From Phytophthora colocasiae (taxonomy: Eukaryota; Oomycota; Peronosporomycetes; Peronosporales; Peronosporaceae): a DNA stretch of 64,000 nt. The position numbers and the translations under genes are program-made. Each line of letters starts with the position of its first letter. Within the stretch, counting starts at the first letter, position 1. The notes beneath the pieces were generated by a model, which was given only the letters and a program-made list of their open reading frames with translations, was not told the origin of the DNA and made no database searches. Shown here piece by piece: positions 57,150 to 64,000 of the stretch. The stretch spans positions 682,001-746,000 of the forward strand of contig JAGKQI010000064.1 of NCBI GenBank assembly GCA_018806915.1, written 5' to 3'.

Positions 57150-58859
57150 ATGTTCACGTCTGCCCTTCGCGCCAGTCTGCGCGTGCAGCGCCTCGGAGCC
57201 ATGAAGATGGCGCAGTCGTCGCCCGCTTTCTCGTCCAGCTTCGCCCTGCGTACGTTCGCAAACGCCAGCGCCGCATCGCTCGGCATCGAGAAGTTCGGCG
57301 TCACGAACGCCAACACCAAGGTGCACCACAACCTGAGCTACGATGAGATCGCCGCCCACGAGGAGAAGAACGGTGAGGGTGAGTTCGTCAAGAACGGTAC
57401 GTACACCATCGACACGGGCAAGTTCACGGGTCGTTCGCCCAAGGACAAGTACTTCGTGGACCAGGGTCCATCCAACAAGAACATTTGGTGGGGTGACATT
57501 AACCAGCCCGTGAGCGCTGAGGTCTTCGACGAGTTGTACGAGACTGTGACCAAGCACTACGGCTCGGCCGAGAAGGTCTACGTGTTCGACGGCTACGCCG
57601 GTGCCAACCCGGCGTCGCGCAAGAAAGTGCGTTTCATCACGGAGCTCGCGTGGCAGCACCACTTCGTGACCAACATGTTCCTGCGCCCGCAGACGAAGGA
57701 GGAGATCGCTGACTTCAAGCCGGACTTCACCATCGTCAACGCTTGCAAGGTCACCAACAAGGACTACAAGAAGCACGGCCTGAACTCGGAGGTTTTCGTT
57801 GCCTTCAACATCGAGAAAGACGTGGCTGTCATCGGTGGCACGTGGTACGGTGGTGAGATGAAGAAGGGCATCTTCTCCATGATGAACTACTGGCTGCCTC
57901 TTGACGGCATCATGGCCATGCACTGCTCCGCCAACAAGGGCAAGAACGGTGACACCGCCCTCTTCTTCGGTCTGTCAGGCACGGGCAAGACGACTCTGTC
58001 GGCCGACCCGCAGCGTTACCTCATTGGTGACGATGAGCACGGATGGGACGATGATGGAATCTTCAACTTCGAGGGTGGCTGCTACGCCAAGACCATCAAC
58101 CTGAGCGCCGAGAACGAGCCGGACATCTACAACGCCATCAAGCGCGACGCTCTGCTGGAGAACACGTTCGTGGTCCCGGAGACCAAGGAGCCGGACTTCT
58201 ACAACACGTCCAAGACGGAGAACGGCCGTGTGTCGTACCCGATCTACCACATCCCGAACCACGAGCCTACCTCGAGCGGCGGTCACCCGTCCAACGTTGT
58301 GTTCCTCACGTGTGACGCCTACGGCGTGCTGCCGCCCGTGTCGAAGCTCAGCGACGGTCAGGCCATGTACCACTTCCTGTCCGGTTACACGGCCAAGGTT
58401 GCTGGCACGGAGCGTGGTGTGACGGAGCCCACGGCTACGTTCAGCGCCTGTTTCGGTGCTGCTTTCCTGCCCCTGCACCCGACCAAGTACGCCGACCTGC
58501 TGCAGAAGAAGCTGCAGAAGCACAACACGTCGGTCTACCTCGTCAACACTGGCTGGACCAGCGGTGGCTACGGTGTGGGCAAGCGTATGAGCATCAAGGA
58601 CACGCGTGCCTGCATTGACGCGATCCTGGACGGCTCCATCAAGAACTCGGAGTTCTCGGAGGACCCTAACTTCGGCTTCCAGGTGCCGAAGAAGCTTGGA
58701 GATATCCCGGAGAACGTGCTGAACCCGCGTGCGGCGTGGAGCGACAAGGCTGAGTATGATGCCACGGCCAAGAAGCTGGCCGGTATGTTCCAGAAGAACT
58801 TCGAGAAGTATGTGTCGCCCGGCGTGACGGACTACTCTAAGTTCGGCCCCAAGCTGTAA
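57150..58859 (+). CDS. PCK: ATP-dependent phosphoenolpyruvate carboxykinase
   Basis: A single-exon gene of 569 residues. The first 40 or so residues are Arg/Ser/Ala rich without acidic residues ([20 protein letters not shown]), a mitochondrial transit peptide; the ATP-type enzyme usually has about 530-540 residues, so the extra length agrees. Motifs: [18 protein letters not shown] (substrate loop), [14 protein letters not shown], the P-loop [13 protein letters not shown] (about 274-281), and the metal/kinase-2 [20 protein letters not shown]. It converts oxaloacetate and ATP to PEP and CO2, feeding gluconeogenesis from lipid and amino acids. Codons are almost all G/C-ending, a sign of high expression. 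The promoter region has tcaattcacatctcaattcg about 50-70 bp upstream. Confidence 0.97.
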   Translation: MFTSALRASLRVQRLGAMKMAQSSPAFSSSFALRTFANASAASLGIEKFGVTNANTKVHHNLSYDEIAAHEEKNGEGEFVKNGTYTIDTGKFTGRSPKDKYFVDQGPSNKNIWWGDINQPVSAEVFDELYETVTKHYGSAEKVYVFDGYAGANPASRKKVRFITELAWQHHFVTNMFLRPQTKEEIADFKPDFTIVNACKVTNKDYKKHGLNSEVFVAFNIEKDVAVIGGTWYGGEMKKGIFSMMNYWLPLDGIMAMHCSANKGKNGDTALFFGLSGTGKTTLSADPQRYLIGDDEHGWDDDGIFNFEGGCYAKTINLSAENEPDIYNAIKRDALLENTFVVPETKEPDFYNTSKTENGRVSYPIYHIPNHEPTSSGGHPSNVVFLTCDAYGVLPPVSKLSDGQAMYHFLSGYTAKVAGTERGVTEPTATFSACFGAAFLPLHPTKYADLLQKKLQKHNTSVYLVNTGWTSGGYGVGKRMSIKDTRACIDAILDGSIKNSEFSEDPNFGFQVPKKLGDIPENVLNPRAAWSDKAEYDATAKKLAGMFQKNFEKYVSPGVTDYSKFGPKL

Positions 58860-59015
58860 GTTAGCTAGATTGAGCGCAATCTACGCGGTAGAGCCTCAAT
58901 AGAGCAGAAGTAAACCAAAAACATGAGTTAAAGCGCTAGAAAGTGTTGGTCTTGCTGCGCGGATAGCAGCACCTTGTATCTGGAGGACGACAGGGAGAGT
59001 ACCGGTTTAGGTTGC

Positions 59016-59590
59016 ATGCGGAGAATGTGGCGAGCAGTTCATGTGCTAGTAGTTCACAGTCAACAGACTCGACCGTCCATTTGCCTGTGAACACGATGGC
59101 TGCAAGAAGAAAGAAGCGAGAGTACTTGACGCGTCACATCCAGACAGTGCATGTTCGAGGATCCACACAATCGGAGCAGGAGCGCAAACCATTCATGTGC
59201 GAGCTATGCGGTGGCAGGTTTGCGCGAAACTCGGCCAATGGCGCACAGCGTTGGAAATCATTGACTTCATGCACCAAGCAGTGGAGATTACGCAGCCTTT
59301 GGAGACAGAAACATTTCTCCCAAGGAGCGGGCACGGAGTGATCGTGAATATGGCAGAACTATTGTGTGAGAGCGATACCGTCGAGATGGAGGCAGAGACC
59401 TTGGCCTTCCTTATTAAGCACGTCTTGGAGCTTTCCAAGTGGCAGCAGCGAGGATGTGTATGAGCTGTCGACGCAGGAAGAGATCAAGGCCATGAAGATG
59501 TTACTGGTGCGTGCGCACTTAGTCATAGAGATGACTTTGTTCATATTTCGAGTGTGCTATACGAGCTGCAAGGCGAACAAGAGGCACAAT
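59016..59590 (+). pseudogene. Chimeric fragment: zinc-finger gene piece plus PPR-like piece
   Basis: 59022-59222 is a copy of part of the zinc-finger gene on the opposite strand (60470-60664): ECGEQFM, RPF/ACEHDGCKKK, then LTRHIQTVHVRGS...KPFMCELCGGRFA, with small deletions of 15, 4 and 9 bp or so. At 59223 it joins sequence reading CAKLGQWRTALEIIDFMHQA in frame, a PPR-like helix pair, followed by an open stretch to about 59463. No start, promoter or complete domain exists. It is a rearrangement product of two gene fragments. Confidence 0.7.
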
Positions 59591-59672
59591 TAGACAAATA
59601 GTACCAGTATTGACGTACGAATTGCTGCTCAAGCTGGAACTACCCCCAGACAGTGCTGTCATTTATGGGCTT

Positions 59673-60860
59673 TTAAAATACAACGGAGATCGTCTCCTTG
59701 TCTCTCTTCTCGTGCTCGCCAACTTGGTTCAGTCCGAGCGTGCGCTCAAGGACACCCGCAGACTTGCATTCGCGTCGTTTTGGCGGCTTCGGGTTGTCAT
59801 GCATGCTCTCGACGTGGTGCTTCAGAACTTTCTTGTAGCCAAACCGTGCTGCACAGCCCTCGCGCGGACACGCAAAGCGCTTTGACTTGCGCTCATCATG
59901 CACCGCATTGTAGTGCGTCATCAGGTTTGACTTCCGTGTGTACGCCTTCTTACAACCGTTCATCGGGCACGTATACTGCTTGCGATCATCTAGTGACTCG
60001 AAATGGGTACGCAAGTGAGCGCGTAGATACTGCATCCGCGTAAAAGTCTGGTCACACACTAGGCAAATATGCGTAGGCGTGTCCATCTTCACATTATCGC
60101 TATTCACATCGCCTTCTCCCGTTTCGTTGTCACTGGAGTGCTCCGCTTTCTTATGGTTTGCCAGCTCGTCCTTGTCAAAGCAAATTTCTCCGCAACCACA
60201 CACGTACACCTGAGTATCTGCCTCTTTGTTCGCTTCGTGTGTTCTCTGGTGGCGAGTCAGCAAAAACTTTTTAAGGAAACGTTCACCACAGTCCTCGCAC
60301 TCGAACGGCAGCACACCGGTATGCACGTACGAGTGCGCTTGAAGCTCACTCTTCTTCTTGAAACCTTTCAAACACTCAATACACTCGAATGCCAGATTCG
60401 CGTTCTGATGAGAGTTCTTTATGTGCCTTGTCAAGCCATGGCTGTACGCAAACCTGCCACCGCATAGCTCGCACATGAATGGTTTGCGCTCCTGCTCCGA
60501 TTGTGTGGATCCTCGAACATGCACTGTCTGGATGTGACGCGTCAAGTGCTCTCGCTTCGAGTATTTCTTCTTGCAGCCATCGTGTTCACAGGCAAATGGA
60601 CGGTGTCGAGTCTGTTGACTGTGAACTACCAGCTTAGCAGCAAACATGAACTGCTCGCCACATTCTGCACATGTCACCCGGCTGAAACTCTTCGTTTTAT
60701 CCTCGGTGTCCTGAACATCTTCTCCTTCTTCACATACATCTGTAGACTCTTGAAGTATTACGTCTGCAGAGTCATTTAACCGTTGACGCTTGGGAGACCT
60801 CAACGAGGCTGAAGGAGAGGAAGGAGGCGGCTCCAGGGAGAGCAGTACGCCCACCGCCAT
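59673..60860 (-). CDS. C2H2 zinc-finger protein, nine fingers, TFIIIA-like
   Basis: This encodes 395 residues on the minus strand, ATG at 60860. Nine C2H2 fingers occur in a row: CAECGEQFM, CEHDGCKKKY, CELCGGRFA, CIECLKGFK, CEDCGERFL, CGCGEICFD, CLVCDQTFT, CPMNGCKKAY, CPREGCAARF, each closing with H-x3-5-H. Nine fingers with mixed C-x2-C and C-x4-C spacing, an extended linker between fingers 6 and 7, and a basic tail are the layout of transcription factor IIIA, which binds the 5S rRNA gene promoter and 5S RNA. Without a search, another multi-finger DNA-binding protein cannot be excluded. A partial inverted copy of fingers 1-3 lies 3' of it at 59022-59222. Confidence 0.85.
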   Translation of the reverse strand: MAVGVLLSLEPPPSSPSASLRSPKRQRLNDSADVILQESTDVCEEGEDVQDTEDKTKSFSRVTCAECGEQFMFAAKLVVHSQQTRHRPFACEHDGCKKKYSKREHLTRHIQTVHVRGSTQSEQERKPFMCELCGGRFAYSHGLTRHIKNSHQNANLAFECIECLKGFKKKSELQAHSYVHTGVLPFECEDCGERFLKKFLLTRHQRTHEANKEADTQVYVCGCGEICFDKDELANHKKAEHSSDNETGEGDVNSDNVKMDTPTHICLVCDQTFTRMQYLRAHLRTHFESLDDRKQYTCPMNGCKKAYTRKSNLMTHYNAVHDERKSKRFACPREGCAARFGYKKVLKHHVESMHDNPKPPKRRECKSAGVLERTLGLNQVGEHEKRDKETISVVF

Positions 60861-61149
60861 CGAGTCTCATTCTAATACCGGTATATCGCGCTTTGATACC
60901 GGTATTATCGCGCGGTGAACCGTCGCTCACGGTACTACCAATTGAGGGCCTAGCTTTTTGTCTGGGCTGGTGGTTGGGGTATATCCCCAACCACCGCAAA
61001 GCTCGTATCCAGTGCTTCATCGTGGTGGTGCGCTCGCTACAAGCACTCCTCTGCTGTGGCGCAATGCAGGTACATGTCGTGAAGATACCTTCTAAACGTA
61101 TGCCAAGTTACGCCTCTCTGTATTGAGCGCGCTAGACGGGTGGGATTTT

Positions 61150-61260
61150 TAACCCAACCAACTCAGTGAGCTTAAATAAAATTAAGCCTTAATTAGTTTA
61201 CCACAACCAACTCAGTGAGCTTAAATAAAATCAAGTCTTAATTTGAGCTTAAATAAAATT
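61150..61260. repeat. Short AT-rich tandem repeat
   Basis: The word accaactcagtgagcttaa occurs at about 61157 and 61206, and gagcttaaataaaat three times to 61260. The units are about 50 bp, then about 40 bp. They lie inside or next to the LTR remnant. Confidence 0.7.
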
Positions 61261-61261
61261 A

Positions 61262-61361
61262 AGCTTATTTTTCTAGCACGTGTCACCATGATGTGTGACA
61301 CACCAAATGTATCCACTTCGGAAGAGTGACTAAAGTCACTCTTCAATGTAACCCCGTTACA
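61262..61361 (-). mobile_element. Solo LTR remnant of the Gypsy-A/B type
   Basis: The right end is the same LTR tip palindrome TGTAAC-CCC-GTTACA (61347-61361) that closes Gypsy-B and, reversed, opens Gypsy-A. Beside it is a perfect 11-bp hairpin gaagagtgact/agtcactcttc with a 2-nt loop (61321-61344), and further left gtgtcac/gtgacac arms. The left boundary was not found; the AT-rich tandem repeat to about 61150 may belong to it. No internal region follows, so it is a solo or truncated LTR. Confidence 0.65.
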
Positions 61362-61455
61362 CGTTAGGATCGTTATGGTTATAAGGGTGGTGTAACTCAC
61401 ATTAATATATGTCGCTCACTTTTTTTTCCGACGGCGTATCCGACGACGGTGTAAA

Positions 61456-63766
61456 ATGAGCTTCCCTCGGGAGTTCTTCCTCATTTGCATTTGCGCTGTG
61501 TACGCGGTAGCCTTCGCTTCCATTCGATCGCAAGTGCTTGGTCTATACGGAGAGTACGTGACCAATGTCGATACAGCTTGCGACTAGTTGAACCTTGCTC
61601 ATTCATTCGTGATGATTAATTTACTTTTAGGAATGGCATTGAGCCCGTGGACGCCTTCTTGCGCAATGTAAAGCACCGATACGCACCGGGATCTGATGAC
61701 ACGTCGACCTTCGAATGGATCACCAGGTTCCCAACGATCGTGTGGCTACACGAGCCATTGCAATGGACGCCAATCTTTTGCATGGAGGTGATCTGTCTGG
61801 CGGGTGCCACAATGGCAGTGCTGGGTATGATACAGCCGGCATGGCGCACGTCTGGACCATTGGCACTCCAGTGGGTTTGCTACTTTTCTATCGTCAAGTG
61901 TGGCCAGACGTTCATGCAGTTCCAATGGGACTCATTATTGCTGGAAGTAGGTGCTTTGGCCGTTCTGCTAGCACCATGGTGGAATTGCAGAAGAGCTGAT
62001 ACCTTCGAGACTCCTGCCGCTGCGATCTGGACACTGCGCTTCTTGTTCTTCAAGTTTATGCTCATGTCCGGTGCTGTCAAGATTCAATCGCGATGCCCAA
62101 CATGGCTTGGTCTCTCTGCGCTAGACTTCCACTTTGCGTCCCAACCGCTGCCATTGCCGCTGGGTTGGTACGCATTGCAAGCCCCGGTGAGTGCTGATGC
62201 AGAAGCTCACTGACGTTATCGTCTTTGTCATCTGACTGTAACTTTTGTACGCTGTAGCCGATCATGAATCGTCTCGCGGTTGCAGTCACATTGCTGATTG
62301 AAGGGCCCTGGACGTTCTTCTTGCTCGCTCCACACCCCATACTGCGCAGAATTGGTGCCATTCAGCAGATCGCGTTGCAGATTTCCATTCTGCTTACGGG
62401 CAACTACAACTTTTTCAACTTCCTGACTATCATTCTAGCTGCAGCTTTAGTTGACATCGACTGCTCGACCAGAACGAACGAGGACTGCGACCACGAGACA
62501 ACGCAGCAGAAGTCATGGCTAGCTCGAATGGAGTCAGTATGGTACACGCTACAGAGACATACTCTAGCTACGAAGATTCTGGCGACTGCTGGTTTTTGCT
62601 TCTGTGTCTACACGTGGCTGGAAGTGTTTGAAATAACGATTCAGGACACGACAAACGAGAGAAGTGCCTTTCTGGGACTGCTTTTAGCTTCACGGATTCG
62701 GCTACTGCCGACTGTCGACGATACTCAAGAATGGCTTGCGCGGATTCTTCCGTGTTGCACGGTGTTCACGGCTGCCGCAATGTTTCTCTCAAGCTGTCGA
62801 CAATTCGCGCGATCTTTTATACGTGCAGAGTTCACTACCACGACTCCTTTTTGGTCCAGGAAGCGACTCGCGCTGAAGCTCATTTACCTCTTGACAACTA
62901 CAGTGGCGAGCTTGTGGATCTTCACAAGCAGTGTTGTCACTCTCTCGGTGTTGGACCAGTCGTTCCAGCAATCGCTACCTTCATTCGTCATCTCCACTTA
63001 CTACTCGACCGAGAAGTACCGTGTCACCAACGCCTACGGTTTGTTCCGCACCATGACTGGCGTGGGCACAGTTCAACTGGAAAATGGGCAGGAGATATCG
63101 GTCGTTGCACGACCAGAGATAATTTTGGAAGGTACAAAAGACGGTGGACTGACGTGGGAAGCATATCACTTCAAGTACAAGCCTGGCGATGTGGATTCTG
63201 CGCCGCGTCTGGTGGCTCCGTTCCACCCGCGATTGGACTGGCAAATGTGGTTCGCTGCACTCGGCGACTACAACAGTGCCCCGTGGCTCGTGCATCTCGT
63301 ATCCAGACTATTGGAAGGTTCGTCCGACGTGAAGGATCTGCTCGATACGACACGCGACCCATTTCCCGATTCCCCACCCGACGCCATTCGAGCGCAGTTG
63401 TTCTACTACGACTTCACCAGACTAAACACAACCTGGAACCGCAAGCTGCCAACAGTCAAGATCCTGAGCAATAGTAGCAACACACAGTGGTGGACAAGGA
63501 CGTACGTACGCGAGTATTTACCAGTGCTGGAGCGCGGGAACCCGTCACTCGCCTCATTCGTGCAGCACCATTATCCAGAATCATCACCCTCCGTTCCCAA
63601 GCTTTCGTCCGCTTCTTCGCTTCACTATTGGGTCGACCAAGTGTTGGAATGGCTCTGTAGCGCCCCCTGGTCGCCTGTGGGTCTTGCAGCGGGATTCGTC
63701 CTGGCTCAGTCTGGTGTTGCAGCGCTGTTCCGCTGCTGTCAAAGATCCAAGTTGAAGTTGGAGTGA
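61456..63766 (+). CDS. Lipase maturation factor family membrane protein
   Basis: Three exons (61456-61553, 61631-62186, 62258-63766) with GT-AG introns of 77 and 71 bp give 720 residues, close to the roughly 570-710 of LMF1/LMF2. The protein is polytopic: an N-terminal helix (FFLICICAVYAVAFASI), then LYGENGIEPVDAFL, several membrane spans in the first half (VICLAGATMAVLGMI, WTLRFLFFKFMLMSGAVKI). It has the family signatures QFQWDSLLLEVG and SRCPTWLGLSALDFHF...PLPLGWYA, followed by a C-terminal half containing the family domain (WEAYHFKYKPGD, PRLDWQMWFAAL). Lipase maturation factors act in the ER membrane to fold dimeric lipases. The start is about 95 bp from an LTR remnant; gctcacttttttttcc near 61411 may be its initiator. 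Confidence 0.9.
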
Positions 63767-63863
63767 TCCGCCCTTTGGATTGGCCAGATAACCCGGATGG
63801 ATTGTGACCAATAAGACGTGAAACGACCGCCAATTGGGAGATACCGAGGGAAGGCTGCCTCTC

Positions 63864-64000
63864 ATGACATCCATCCTGCCAAGTCTGCCCAATATTGGGC
63901 AATTTTCAGCTGCTCTATCAACCGGAGCTTTAGCACTGTGCGTGTTAGAACGACACGTCGCGAAGTCGTGGATGAGTCAGCTTCGTTCTGTGTCCTCGTT
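63864..64000 (+). CDS. Possible gene start, cut by the window end
   Basis: An ATG at 63864 opens a frame that stays open for 45 codons to the end of the window (MTSILPSLPNIGQFSAALST at the start, then a short hydrophobic stretch). It lies about 100 bp after the LMF stop, in keeping with the tight spacing here. No family can be named from this length. Confidence 0.35.
   Translation, partial: MTSILPSLPNIGQFSAALSTGALALCVLERHVAKSWMSQLRSVSS

Noticed and set aside
57102..57923. 273-codon minus-strand frame opposite PEPCK
   Set aside because: Same reason: high GC at third positions opens the antisense frame. The PEPCK frame is unmistakable.

Overview
This is a window of oomycete nuclear DNA, most likely from Phytophthora or a close relative in the Peronosporales. 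The evidence is a small family of secreted RXLR-type effector genes, an oomycete INR/FPR core promoter motif (a TCATTYYNCAWTTT-type sequence at 18972-18986), oomycete-style Ty3/gypsy chromoviruses and Helitrons, very short introns (about 50-75 bp), tightly packed housekeeping genes, and ciliary genes as expected of a zoosporic organism. Species is not determined.

Layout. (1) 0-19 kb is effector and repeat territory. Two LINE 3' relics (890-1819 +, 5231-5653 -) bracket a locally duplicated RXLR locus: a copy without a signal peptide (2791-3172 -), an intact gene (4059-4481 +), duplicated promoter blocks and a fold-back element. A Mutator-like transposase relic (7196-8107 -) follows. Next is a Ty3/gypsy element, here Gypsy-A (8108-15789), an LTR-fused deletion derivative of it (to 16978), a pogo-like transposase relic (16979-17685), and a second copy of the 1.2-kb RXLR segment carrying a complete effector gene (18506-18931 -). 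(2) About 20-40 kb is two head-to-tail Helitrons, H1 (to 24590) and H2 (24594-39753). H2 is split by an 8.4-kb Ty3/gypsy element, here Gypsy-B (29530-37920), with a perfect 5-bp target duplication. (3) 40.6-64 kb is gene dense: ankyrin-DHHC palmitoyltransferase, PLP aminotransferase, a MED28-like protein, a coiled-coil protein, BRCA2 with a tandem BRC array, a ubiquitin-like protein, cytochrome P450, ARL6 (BBS3), CFAP20, PEP carboxykinase, a nine-finger TFIIIA-like protein, a lipase maturation factor, and a gene start running off the end.

Most notable. Gypsy-B is saturated along its length, LTRs and coding sequence alike, with back-to-back short perfect hairpins (stems 6-12 bp, loops about 3-11 nt), far beyond chance. 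It also carries a long antisense reading frame ending in a coiled coil, placed beside the 3' LTR and overlapping the 3' end of the integrase/chromodomain ORF. The BRCA2 homologue carries ten near-identical 189-bp BRC units plus a partial one. The two Helitrons have complementary defects. All functional statements are from sequence reading; no database search was run.
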